In this document: piece after piece, positions 17,889 through 25,801 of the stretch
Layout: each line of letters starts with the position of its first letter
Numbering within the stretch: position 1 is the stretch's first letter
DNA from: Psychromonas sp. 14N.309.X.WAT.B.A12
GTDB lineage: Bacteria > Pseudomonadota > Gammaproteobacteria > Enterobacterales > Psychromonadaceae
NCBI RefSeq assembly: GCF_030397575.1
Contig: NZ_JAPNXS010000001.1
Location: 62,001 to 126,000, forward strand
Direction: 5' to 3'
Length of the DNA stretch: 64,000 nucleotides
The notes under the pieces: model-generated
Databases searched by the model: none
What the model saw: only the letters and a program-made list of their open reading frames with translations
Told to the model about the DNA's origin: nothing
Position numbers and translations under genes: made by a program

Positions 17889-18733
17889 GTGTTTTCTTAA
17901 TGGCCAAGGCTTGGCAAGCGAGTGTAAAAAACTCAGCACGTAAACTTGTATTGATGAAGTTAGCTGATAATGCTGACGATGATGGTATTTGCTGGCCTAG
18001 TTATAACCACCTTGCTGCTCAATGTGAAATGAGTCGTCGAACGGTTATTAGGCACGTTGATGATTTGATTTTAGCGGGTTTTATAAAAAAGACGACTCGT
18101 AAGGGGGGGATTCACTTTAATAAATCAAATATGTTTCAGCTGTTGATTGATGAAGGCGATATTAATAATTTACAGGCGAATAAAGCAGAGGCGATAGCGT
18201 TAAAACAGGTTAAAAATGATTCACCTAGTGACAATTTGTCACTAGGTGATGTGGTGACAGAAAATCACCCGACTGGTGACAGAGGATCATCCGACCTAGT
18301 GACAGAAACGACACGACCTAGTGACACAGGATCACCCAGAACCATCATAGATCCATCAATAGAACCATCATTAAAACCATTAAGTAAAAAACAAACTAAA
18401 AAGCCTGATTATATTCGAGATTTATTTGAGGCCTATCCTGCTCATCGTCGTGGTGGAACTGACGCCCAATTATGGAAAGTATGGCAGCAAGAAAAATTGG
18501 ATGACCAGGATGCAGTATGGTTTTTGCATTGGGTTGTTTCTGCTGCACAAAATGACCCCGCTCAATGGGGAGTTAATTCTAATGGCCAGTTTGTACTTGG
18601 GCTAACTAAGTTTGTTCGTGAACGTCATTGGTTAACACCATTGCCGGTCACTCAAGTTCAGCCAAGCACAAGCCAACCTGCAAATTTTCACTCTGGTGAT
18701 GTTCGTTGGGCGGAAAATCTGGGAGATTTGTAA
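17885..18733 (+). CDS. Replication initiator, lambda O-like
   Basis: 282 aa. The N-terminal winged-helix domain (about 10-80: KLVLMKLADNADDDGICWPS, then MSRRTVIRHVDDLILAGFI) is that of phage O-type initiators. The middle (about 110-165) is a low-complexity Ser/Thr/Asp linker whose DNA carries iterons. The C-terminal domain (DLFEAYPAHRRGGTDAQLWK...WLTP) is the DnaT/DnaD-like tail seen in such proteins. Start GTG at 17885 after GGAGAG, overlapping the upstream stop. It should bind the origin within its own gene and recruit helicase through the P-like protein downstream. Confidence 0.87.
   Translation: MSVFLMAKAWQASVKNSARKLVLMKLADNADDDGICWPSYNHLAAQCEMSRRTVIRHVDDLILAGFIKKTTRKGGIHFNKSNMFQLLIDEGDINNLQANKAEAIALKQVKNDSPSDNLSLGDVVTENHPTGDRGSSDLVTETTRPSDTGSPRTIIDPSIEPSLKPLSKKQTKKPDYIRDLFEAYPAHRRGGTDAQLWKVWQQEKLDDQDAVWFLHWVVSAAQNDPAQWGVNSNGQFVLGLTKFVRERHWLTPLPVTQVQPSTSQPANFHSGDVRWAENLGDL
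18221..18337 (+). other. Candidate phage replication origin (iterons inside O-like gene)
   Basis: A 13-bp inverted repeat TCACCTAGTGACA-att-TGTCACTAGGTGA (18221-18249) is followed by four imperfect 22-23-bp direct repeats at 18249, 18271, 18293 and 18315, each containing GTGACA (18254, 18276, 18299, 18321). Two-turn phasing and the position in the linker of an O-like gene reproduce the design of lambda ori. Confidence 0.75.
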
Positions 18734-19410
18734 TGAAAAATATAAATTCAATGGTTAGACAAACTTCGCCTGAGCAGGTGATACATTCTGCCCAAGGGAG
18801 TATTAAAACGTTTGAACAAGCACCGGCACTTTCCCACGAAACATCTATGTTGGTAAATCGTTTATTTTCTGAGTTACAGGCTATTTTCCCTGCTTGGCGA
18901 AATACTTTTCCGACTGAAGAGTCGTTAAACCATGCAAAGCGTTCATGGGTGAAAGGTTTTTTAGATGCGGGAATTCGTACTCTTGAGCAAATTAGATTCG
19001 GTGTTAAGCATGCCCGGTTGTCAACTTCTCCTTATTGGCCTGCATTGGGGGCATTTATTGAATGGTGTAAACCAAAGGCTGAAGATTTTGGTTTGCCATG
19101 TCGTGAAGATGCTTATGCGGAAGCCATTGCCAATTTAGGCAATTATATTACTGCTCATTGGTCTCATGTTGCTGTGCAAGAGGCTGTGAGAAATACCACT
19201 ACATATGTTTTAAAGAATAAATCTGAACATGCATCTCGTAATGAGTTTTATCGTAATTATTCGGTATTGGTTAAACGAGTGATGTCTGGTGAAAGCTTAC
19301 ATTTTGATGTACCTAAATCAATTGCTGAAAAACCAGCTTTTTGTGCCGCTCCTCGTGATGTTGAGTTGAATCACATTGCTAATATGAAAAAAATGGTGGG
19401 GTTGCTATGA
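18733..19410 (+). CDS. Replication protein P-like helicase loader
   Basis: 225 aa from the ATG at 18733, overlapping the O-like stop by one base, with GGGAG just upstream. ELQAIFPAWRNTFPTEESLNHAKRSWVKGFLDAGI resembles the replication P family, which loads host DnaB onto the phage origin. It is in the lambda order O-P. It overlaps the downstream recombinase gene by 4 bp. Confidence 0.85.
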   Translation: MKNINSMVRQTSPEQVIHSAQGSIKTFEQAPALSHETSMLVNRLFSELQAIFPAWRNTFPTEESLNHAKRSWVKGFLDAGIRTLEQIRFGVKHARLSTSPYWPALGAFIEWCKPKAEDFGLPCREDAYAEAIANLGNYITAHWSHVAVQEAVRNTTTYVLKNKSEHASRNEFYRNYSVLVKRVMSGESLHFDVPKSIAEKPAFCAAPRDVELNHIANMKKMVGLL

Positions 19411-20606
19411 GCAAAACACGAGTTGTTCGTATTTCTGATGCTCAAATTAAGCAGTTTATGACTGATGATTCTGTTAGCCAGTTACGTGATAGCCGCCATT
19501 CTACTTTACGTTTTCGTTTTGGTGTTAAGGGGCGGGGCTCTTGGTATTTGGTTTTGCATCGTAATGCTAAAACAGAATGGAAAAAAATTGGTAATTTCCC
19601 TGCTGTGAGAACAAGTAGTGTATTGAAGCATTTACCTGATCTTTTAACGCAATATTCGCTTATTCCTCACACGGCAGTGCAACTATCTGAATGGGAGTTA
19701 GTTAGCGATTTATTGGGCTGGTATGTTGAAAGGGTAGAGCTTAATCGCTCTATGTCTGCAAAGCGCAAAGCTTCAATTCGTTCTGTAGTGAAAGTACATT
19801 TGTTACCTAAACTAGGGGAGCTATTGATCGAGGACTTAGACCATGCATTATTAGATAGTGAGCTAGTTTGGCCTTTACAATGCGATTATGAGCTGTCGAC
19901 TGTGCGTTTGATTTTATCAGTGTTAAAGAAAGCTTTTAAACAAGCTCGCACGTTAAAGCTGATCCCATTTAATCCTATTGCTGAAGTGAAGTTTTCGGAT
20001 TTTACCGATGCTCAAATCATACCTAAAAGTTGTGCTATTCAGTCAAATGGGTTACCTCGAGTTATTACTCTATTAAACAAAGCGCCTGAAACTGAACGCG
20101 TTTTTGTTTTGATGATGTTATTACATGGTACTCGTATTGGTGAAACACGGCTAGCGAAGTGGAGTCACATCGATTTTGAGAATAAAACGTGGTTTATTCC
20201 TAAAGGAAACACGAAAACTAAGGTTGATTTAGTGCTGCCACTTACTGATACCGCATTGACATTACTAACGAAGTTTAAAGGTAATCAGCAAGGCTTTATT
20301 TTTAAAATTAATGATCACAGTGGTTTCTCTGAAGTTGCTGCTAATGAGGTGGTACAGCGAGTGAGTGCTCGGGAATGGCGCGCACATGATTTGAGAAAAT
20401 TTGCTCGTACTACCTGGATGGATTTAGGCGTTGATTATTTAGTGGGTGAAATGCTGTTAAACCATGTTTTAAACAAAATGGATAAAACCTATATTCACAC
20501 TCATGCCAATAATTTAATGCGTCAGGCGTTGGTTATTTATCACAATTGGTTATGTGAGCAGGGGATAACTGAATTATTAAATCAGAAAGCCGTAGGATGG
20601 GTTTAA
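19407..20606 (+). CDS. Second tyrosine recombinase, embedded in the replication operon
   Basis: A 399-aa tyrosine recombinase. The N-terminal DUF4102-like arm region (RHSTLRFRFGVKGRGSWYLVLHRNAKTEWKKIGNFP), core-binding domain and catalytic domain are complete: Arg in LHGTRIGETRLAKW, Lys in GNTKTKVDL, HDLRKFART (HxxR), LNHVLNK and Tyr in KTYIHTH. It overlaps the P-like gene (ATGA) and is followed by a gene starting inside its stop, so it is an early lytic gene, unlike int beside attL. No second attachment site is evident. Possible roles are multimer resolution, excision or recombination of replicating genomes; not known. Confidence 0.88.
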   Translation: MSKTRVVRISDAQIKQFMTDDSVSQLRDSRHSTLRFRFGVKGRGSWYLVLHRNAKTEWKKIGNFPAVRTSSVLKHLPDLLTQYSLIPHTAVQLSEWELVSDLLGWYVERVELNRSMSAKRKASIRSVVKVHLLPKLGELLIEDLDHALLDSELVWPLQCDYELSTVRLILSVLKKAFKQARTLKLIPFNPIAEVKFSDFTDAQIIPKSCAIQSNGLPRVITLLNKAPETERVFVLMMLLHGTRIGETRLAKWSHIDFENKTWFIPKGNTKTKVDLVLPLTDTALTLLTKFKGNQQGFIFKINDHSGFSEVAANEVVQRVSAREWRAHDLRKFARTTWMDLGVDYLVGEMLLNHVLNKMDKTYIHTHANNLMRQALVIYHNWLCEQGITELLNQKAVGWV

Positions 20607-20761
20607 TGCATCCGATTCGACCAAGAGAGTACGCACACAGTATCGCTAAACTTAAAACATTAGCAGAGCGACGCAAAGCCCTTGCTGATGTGCCGATAGA
20701 ATATCAATCGATGGTTAAAACACATTTAAGAATGATATTTATTTATAGAAATGCGAGGTAG
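20606..20761 (+). CDS. Small hypothetical phage protein
   Basis: 51 aa (MHPIRPREYAHSIAKLKTLA then ERRKALADVPIEYQSMVKTH). Its ATG overlaps the recombinase stop (TAATG). It is rich in Arg/Lys and helical, like the short conserved proteins common between P and Q genes in marine phages. Function unknown. Confidence 0.7.
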   Translation: MHPIRPREYAHSIAKLKTLAERRKALADVPIEYQSMVKTHLRMIFIYRNAR

Positions 20762-20766
20762 GCTAA

Positions 20767-20898
20767 ATGACAACAGGTAAATTAAAAGCTCTAGATATTA
20801 CCGTGGTAGAAGTAAAACTATCCGATAATTCGGTACGAGCTGGTGTTACTGAGGCAAGTTTTTTTCATACTGTTGATGCACGTGCTTTAATGCTTTAG
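20767..20898 (+). CDS. Tiny hypothetical phage protein
   Basis: 43 aa, MTTGKLKALDITVVEVKLSD then NSVRAGVTEASFFH. It begins 5 bp after the preceding stop with an AGGTAGG-like ribosome site inside the upstream gene end. Coding status rests on spacing and start signals only. Confidence 0.5.
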   Translation: MTTGKLKALDITVVEVKLSDNSVRAGVTEASFFHTVDARALML

Positions 20899-20906
20899 GA
20901 GGGATA

Positions 20907-21290
20907 ATGGTTCAGATTTCATCTAAAAATACAGACTGGTTGTTATCACAATGGGCGTTATGGGCTAAAACAGGTGGTAATGAGCCCAAAGGTTTTGGAG
21001 AAGGGGTTATGTTTAATGATGTTGCTCGCTTAACTAAAGCTAAATCCATGTTGATTACTGATGATGAAGGTCAGTTGATCGATAAAATTGTGGCCAAGTT
21101 AAAAGTACGAGATCGCGAAATGGCAATGGCCGTTATTATTTATCATTTTAGTGAGCGTAATGCATCTCATGTTGCGCGTATATTATCAGCAAGATCTAAT
21201 GAAAGTATAAATCGAAAAAGAGTGGATGTATTAGTTAAAGCAGGTACTGCTTGGGTTGATGCATGTTTGTGTATGGAAAGTGAGGTTTGA
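20907..21290 (+). CDS. Q-like late antitermination protein
   Basis: 127 aa. WLLSQWALWAKTGGNEPKGF and the C-terminal HTH-like HVARILSARSNESINRKRVDVL with WVDACL are the pattern of phage antitermination Q / ArpU-type regulators. TAGGAGGG precedes the ATG. It ends the early operon. It should let RNA polymerase read through terminators ahead of the lysis and structural genes; two strong terminators at 27868-27963 lie directly before the lysis genes. Confidence 0.8.
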   Translation: MVQISSKNTDWLLSQWALWAKTGGNEPKGFGEGVMFNDVARLTKAKSMLITDDEGQLIDKIVAKLKVRDREMAMAVIIYHFSERNASHVARILSARSNESINRKRVDVLVKAGTAWVDACLCMESEV

Positions 21291-21303
21291 ACATCAAGCC
21301 TCT

Positions 21304-22266
21304 TTATAGACTCTTATGTTTTTTAATAGCCTCTTTTATATTCAAGGCTGTTTCATTATTCCCGAAAGCTGAGCCATTTACTTGATCGTAATAATATTCA
21401 AAATATTTAACTGAAACTCTAGTTCTAGTGGTTAAAACAATTTCATTAGCTTCGAATTTAGAAATTCTTAAATGTTTTAGCATTTCATATTTTATAAGTA
21501 AATCTTTAAACTGCCCTCCATCAACCATTGAAGGCAAACAATTCATAAAAAGTAAAACTAATTCATCTGATGATAGTTGTGCTCGGAGAATACGCATGAA
21601 ATTCTTTTTTTGAGCAAGTTTAGTTTCAGAATTTATTTCTACTTCGGTTTCCAAATCCGAATATTCATCGATGTACTTTATTATTTGATAAAGGTTACGA
21701 AAATAATGACCGAATATATGATTCTTTGTCATTTGTAATTCATGGTACTTATTATAGGTATCTAAAGGTGATACTGCTTGTATACGTTCAACTATTTTGG
21801 TGAATGCTGATCTTCCTGATGTATTGTTGTAATGTATGTTATTGACTATATTATTATGTTGTTCCAATAAGTTAAAAAACACATTGCCTATAGTTTGTGA
21901 ATGCAAGGCCTCAGAAGAGCTTTCGAGTGCTTTACTGCTTACTGATAGTTCTTGAGTGTTAATTTCTAAAGCTTTTTGATTTTGTTGTAAAGACTTTGCA
22001 CTTTGGTCCAATGATTTTTGTCCAAGTTTAATTGATTCATTAGCTTGGTTTAATGCTTTCTTATTTTGAAATAGTGTGTGGGCAAGTAAAATAATACTGA
22101 GTAGGGTAAAAGTAGGATTCAAAACTCCCCCAAAGAAGTCTCCAAATGCTCCCCAGTCTCCTGCTGTTGAAAAATATCCAACTCCAAACTTGTCATGATA
22201 AAAATAAATACTAGCTGCTGCTGAGCTCAGCGCGAATAAAACTATAAAAATGATTAGGTATTGCAT
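21304..22266 (-). CDS. Putative phage abortive infection protein (putAbiC family)
   Basis: 320 aa. An N-terminal membrane helix (1-20), then DWGAFGDFFGGVLNPTFTLL with a second hydrophobic stretch, then a long coiled coil with repeated SL(D/Q)QSAKSLQQN-type units (about 85-130). The C-terminal domain has FFNLLEQHNNIVNNI, FGHYFRNLYQIIKYID and MRILRAQLSSDELVLLF. This architecture is that of the putAbiC family, described as putative phage abortive-infection proteins. It is encoded opposite to the late genes, so it can be expressed in the lysogen. Expected role: blocking superinfecting phages from the inner membrane (inference). Confidence 0.85.
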   Translation of the reverse strand: MQYLIIFIVLFALSSAAASIYFYHDKFGVGYFSTAGDWGAFGDFFGGVLNPTFTLLSIILLAHTLFQNKKALNQANESIKLGQKSLDQSAKSLQQNQKALEINTQELSVSSKALESSSEALHSQTIGNVFFNLLEQHNNIVNNIHYNNTSGRSAFTKIVERIQAVSPLDTYNKYHELQMTKNHIFGHYFRNLYQIIKYIDEYSDLETEVEINSETKLAQKKNFMRILRAQLSSDELVLLFMNCLPSMVDGGQFKDLLIKYEMLKHLRISKFEANEIVLTTRTRVSVKYFEYYYDQVNGSAFGNNETALNIKEAIKKHKSL

Positions 22267-22305
22267 TGATGCCCTTAGTTAAAAGTTGTTGGTTTTAATG
22301 ATCCC

Positions 22306-22551
22306 CTAAAAATAATCACCGTTAAACTGAATCATATTACTTGGTGTTTCTGATTCCCACACATCAGTTTTCCATGAAAGAACAGCTAAATACCTACTCA
22401 TTATTTCTATATTTGAGAATGCTGTTACATACACTAGACTTGGATTCAGGTCTTTACAAAGCTTGGTTACTCTTCTGTGACACTTCCCATCAACAGAGCT
22501 ATTGCGTGTTAATGATCTATTAATACTATTGAATCTTGAACTACTTGCCAA
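22306..22551 (-). CDS. Hypothetical protein or gene remnant upstream of putAbiC gene
   Basis: 81 codons from a TTG that directly follows an in-frame stop, with no clear ribosome site. The C-terminal part (VTAFSNIEIMSRYLAVLSWK then TDVWESETPSNMIQFNGDYF) reads like a genuine folded protein tail, whereas the N-terminal 25 residues look random. I therefore suspect the 3' end of a decayed gene. Same strand as putAbiC, 39 bp upstream of it. Confidence 0.35.
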   Translation of the reverse strand: MASSSRFNSINRSLTRNSSVDGKCHRRVTKLCKDLNPSLVYVTAFSNIEIMSRYLAVLSWKTDVWESETPSNMIQFNGDYF

Positions 22552-22736
22552 TTATAGGGAGCTAATAATTTTCTATATTATCTGAGTTATAAACACCTGA
22601 AAAGGTTGAAACTAGTGAATTAAAATAATTCGATAATAAGTTCAGCAGAAAAAATGAACTATATTTATATAAAATTTTGTCTATACTGTGTGTTAAATAA
22701 AAATTATCACTTTAAAAAATAAAACAAGGAGGAATT

Positions 22737-22895
22737 ATGTTATCTGAGAAAAATAAAGCAAAATTAGAAGATGTTAGGGCTACACTAAAGCGCAGCGAAG
22801 CCCGAGTACTCCGAGAATTAGAAGTTTTAGGTATTAGCTACCAACAATTTCAGCTACTTAAAAACAGACCTAATCATAAGGTAAGTTTAAATTAA
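22737..22895 (+). CDS. Small hypothetical cargo protein
   Basis: 52 aa (MLSEKNKAKLEDVRATLKRS then EARVLRELEVLGISYQQFQL), strongly helical and charged. The ribosome site AAGGAGG sits five to six bases before the ATG, one of the best in the region. It converges on and overlaps the next gene's end by 26 bp. A DNA- or protein-binding role is possible; no family recognised. Confidence 0.65.
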   Translation: MLSEKNKAKLEDVRATLKRSEARVLRELEVLGISYQQFQLLKNRPNHKVSLN

Positions 22896-23130
22896 AGTCT
22901 TGTTCATCTATTTTAGTTAAAGTTTCTCTTAGTTGAACATTTAAATTATCTAAAATATTAAGAATTTCTATTCTAGAAAAATCACAAATTTTATTTTCAT
23001 CTAGGATTAATTCCCAATAATGAATTGAATTTTGTAAACGCAGCGACTTTTTGTACTGATATGACTCTTCGTCAACAAGCTCGTAAATCGAGTATTTTAA
23101 TTTACTGTTTATATTATTTATTTTATTCAT
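22870..23130 (-). CDS. Hypothetical cargo protein
   Basis: 86 aa, Asn/Lys/Leu-rich, all-helical in appearance (SIHYWELILDENKICDFSRI, LNILDNLNVQLRETLTKI). It is convergent with the 52-aa gene, so the two could form an antagonistic or antisense pair, but nothing in the sequences shows this. No family recognised. Confidence 0.6.
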   Translation of the reverse strand: MNKINNINSKLKYSIYELVDEESYQYKKSLRLQNSIHYWELILDENKICDFSRIEILNILDNLNVQLRETLTKIDEQDFNLNLPYD

Positions 23131-24446
23131 TTAATTACCTTTTCTATTGTTAGTGTTTATTTAAACTTTTAGTTTACTAAATTACTTGACACTAACCTTA
23201 TAAAGCAGTATATTTTTGTTGTCTAAACATAAATACCCCTCATAAAGTTAGTATCTACTTTATATGGAAAAGGATAGATGTTGTATCCGCAATATCTATT
23301 CACCACACAAAGTTTCATTGCATAAAATTTGCAATACCTACAATCTTAACATGCACCGCACTTAAAGTAAAGCTAAATATAAGTCAACAATTAGTTTTCC
23401 CGGTGGGTGACAAAAAAATCATAAAATATTAATCTTATTTTTTGTTGTTATTAGTTTGTCAACAAGGCGACCTGCTCGACTTGTCATGGTAGCTATATAA
23501 TATTTAATGCTATTCATGCACACATCTATCAAAAACATCATACCTATCCGTTTGGACTTCTTTAAAGACTACGTTTTAGCCGAAGTTATTGGATCTTGAT
23601 GAATAACTTTCATTTCACGTTACCTCCCTTGTTAATGCCCCTGATTTTTTAAAACGTCAAATCTATTTTTAGTATTTAGCTTGAGGCTATATTATGGATT
23701 ACGGTTGATATATACAGCTTAGTCCGTGCATTGTTTTTATTCTTAATCACCAAGGGAAATTGATTCGCTTTGATGAAATTGAATAATTTAAAAAAATGTT
23801 GATTTTCTTTGTTCATTAGTTGGACGCCAGACGAAGAAAATCGATAATATTAAACATGTTGCAAATCTAGCTGATATTAAAAATAGCTGACTGTATTTTC
23901 TACGTTAAATAATTTTGATAATTACTTTCTCTATTCATCAATTGATTTACGTAAAAATTGACCGGGTCAAACAGTGATACCTCAGAGACAGAGTTTTTTA
24001 TCCGTATTAAGCTGGCTTATTAACAGCAAGGGCTATAGCGTTTTTAGATATTTATCATAGAGGAACATATTTAAGGGCAAACGCTGGATAACTCGAATGG
24101 TAAATGCTTTATTTAAAAAGAGAACAAAGGTATAGAAAGCTATCGTAATTAAACACAGCAGCACATAATTCCGTATTTCTGTAATTAATATGAAATTTTT
24201 TAATATAACTTTATAGTTATTTTTTTTATTATGTAAAGTATTGACTTGAGAGGTTGTTAGCGTAATTTCAACGGTAATATGGGATTTTGCGGTTTAATAA
24301 ATTATTTAAATTATGGATTTATTCACCATACAAGGTATTTAAACGGAACTAAAACTACAATTTTTAATTTTTAAAAATGGTTGTTAAACTATTTAAATGG
24401 CTGATTTCTTTTAAAATAAAGAAATTATATAGCCTAAAGAGGAATT
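23131..24446. other. 1.3-kb AT-rich region without convincing genes
   Basis: No reading frame with a good start and plausible protein. It holds a 12-bp hairpin at 23801-23842 (GATTTTCTTTGT with ACGAAGAAAATC), and one copy of a diverged non-coding repeat at 23925-24075 whose partner is at 26790-26939. The base composition is more AT-rich than the phage core, suggesting cargo of other origin or gene decay. Confidence 0.6.
23925..24075 (+). repeat. Diverged non-coding repeat, copy A
   Basis: About 150 bp alignable along its length to 26790-26939. Shared blocks include TCAATT, ACGTAAAAA, GAGTTTTT/GGGTTTTT, TTATTAACAG/AATTAACAG, ATATTTATCAT and GGAACATATTT/GGAGCATATTT. Neither copy is coding. Confidence 0.65.
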
Positions 24447-24995
24447 ATGCTGAAAGGGATATTTGGAGTCGTATCTTCTCTTGTATCTATTACTTATGTA
24501 ATAGGTTTTATTTTGGATTCTGCTTTTTTAGAACAATTTAATTTTGCTCATTTTGAGTTAATTGGAAGTGCGCTTGAATACTTAGCGATTGGTGGAATCT
24601 ATATCATGTTTAATTTTGCCAAACATTTTACGATAATCGGTATTTTAGCTGCGATATTTGGTATTTCATATCAAACAATAAAAACAAAATTAACAAAAAA
24701 GAATGTAGGGAAATTTATAAATTTAGATGGTATCCCTTACGTACTTTTAGGAGTATCCCCTTTACTCTTTATTTTATTCTCTCCAGTTGTTAAAGATGCT
24801 CAAAACTTAGCTTTAGAATTTAAAGAGTCTTCAGCGAAAGAGTCAATTTGTCTAATTAATGAGGATGAGTGTCAAAAAGGTAGCATTATACGATATCGTG
24901 ATTCTAGGGTTATTCTCTTATCTAAAGAGGAAGTTAGTTTTAATTTAGCTAAAGTTATACCGGAAAAACAGATCAAGAGCATACAAAAATTGTAA
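24447..24995 (+). CDS. Membrane protein of unknown function (cargo)
   Basis: 182 aa with about three membrane helices (near 10-28, 48-75, 95-115) and a polar C-terminal tail containing two Cys (ESICLINEDECQKGS). GAGGAATT precedes the ATG. It is separate from the late operon by its own leader. The tail could be periplasmic with a disulfide (inference). No family recognised. Confidence 0.7.
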   Translation: MLKGIFGVVSSLVSITYVIGFILDSAFLEQFNFAHFELIGSALEYLAIGGIYIMFNFAKHFTIIGILAAIFGISYQTIKTKLTKKNVGKFINLDGIPYVLLGVSPLLFILFSPVVKDAQNLALEFKESSAKESICLINEDECQKGSIIRYRDSRVILLSKEEVSFNLAKVIPEKQIKSIQKL

Positions 24996-25162
24996 CCTTG
25001 TTATAGGCCGTTTCAACAATTTACTTTTTTAAACTGAGGAGTTATCGAGATAGGGGGCTTTACTTTTGTCACTTGGGGAATTTATTCTAAAAGACAAAAA
25101 ACATCAGTATCTGTTCTGTTAAATATGGGGCTTTAAAGTTAACTTCTAACAGGAAAAACATT

Positions 25163-25621
25163 TTGAAACATCAAGAACATCAAGAACATCAAGAACATCA
25201 AGAACATCAAGAACATCAAGAAGCACTAGAAAACATCAAGCTAAGAGTGAAAAGGTACAATACTAATTTAAATGATTCAGGGATATGGCTTTTTCTTGGG
25301 ACATTAGGCTGCTGGGGCGTACAAGGTGTGTGGTTGCCGTATGTGGCTTTTTTAACTACTTTTTTGATTTTTACTCATAAGTTATTTACTGGTTTTGATG
25401 GTTTTAAAATGTTCTCAAGTGAACTGGAAACTATAAAAAACAAAGTAGAAAACTCCACTAACCTAAATGAAATCACTAAAAAAGCAATTCAATTTGATTT
25501 GCTAGAATTTAAACGAATTCACCTCAGCTTTAAACGTATTATCTTTAATGTGCCTGCTTATTATCTTTCATTGATCTTTTTATTGATAAGTGTGGGTTTC
25601 TTGTTGGGTTTGTTAAACTAA
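25163..25621 (+). CDS. 2TM-domain-like protein with N-terminal HQE repeat
   Basis: 152 aa starting with TTG at 25163. Residues 3-20 are six perfect HQE triplets encoded by a 9-bp tandem repeat. Then follow two helices around 40-75 (IWLFLGTLGCWGVQGVWLPY..., a 2TM-like hairpin), a charged helical segment and a last helix at the C-terminus. The repeat makes length variation by slippage likely while keeping frame. Function unknown. Confidence 0.65.
   Translation: MKHQEHQEHQEHQEHQEHQEALENIKLRVKRYNTNLNDSGIWLFLGTLGCWGVQGVWLPYVAFLTTFLIFTHKLFTGFDGFKMFSSELETIKNKVENSTNLNEITKKAIQFDLLEFKRIHLSFKRIIFNVPAYYLSLIFLLISVGFLLGLLN
25169..25222 (+). repeat. Six perfect 9-bp tandem repeats (CATCAAGAA)
   Basis: In-frame minisatellite coding for HQE six times at the start of the 152-aa membrane protein. 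The unit length is a multiple of three, so copy-number changes alter length only. Confidence 0.95.
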
Positions 25622-25715
25622 TCAATAAAATAGATAGTTATTTTCTTTTTTAATTAAGCTTTTAAATCATTAACAAATAGGTTTTGCAACAAGAAGAATA
25701 ACCTTTCTATGTCTT

Positions 25716-25753
25716 GCAGCATTTATGCAGCATTTATGCAGCATAAATGCTGC
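25716..25753. repeat. GCAGCATTTAT direct repeats ending in a hairpin
   Basis: Two direct copies of GCAGCATTTAT (25716, 25727) followed by the inverse complement TAAATGCTGC (25744-25753), so either copy can pair with it. It lies between two cargo genes. It may be a terminator-like or protein-binding palindrome; there is no T-tract on the plus strand. Confidence 0.6.
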
Positions 25754-25801
25754 AAAAGTATAGTCTCTTCAACACATATTCATAATATATAATGAGGTAA
25801 T

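Noticed and set aside
19407-20606. Second recombinase considered as evidence of a nested integrated element
   Set aside because: It is coupled by overlapping codons to replication genes and I find no second pair of att-like repeats around it.
23516-23600. Short frame MHTSIKNIIPIRLDFFKDYV considered as a transposase N-terminus
   Set aside because: Ends after 27 codons, no ribosome site, and no continuation in other frames.
23131-24446. Retron or other RNA-directed system in the gene-free region
   Set aside because: No reverse transcriptase gene is nearby and the hairpins are short; nothing beyond the duplicated element is supported.
25169-25222. Direct repeats considered as a CRISPR array
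   Set aside because: The 9-bp units are contiguous with no spacers and lie in frame inside a gene. No cas genes are present.
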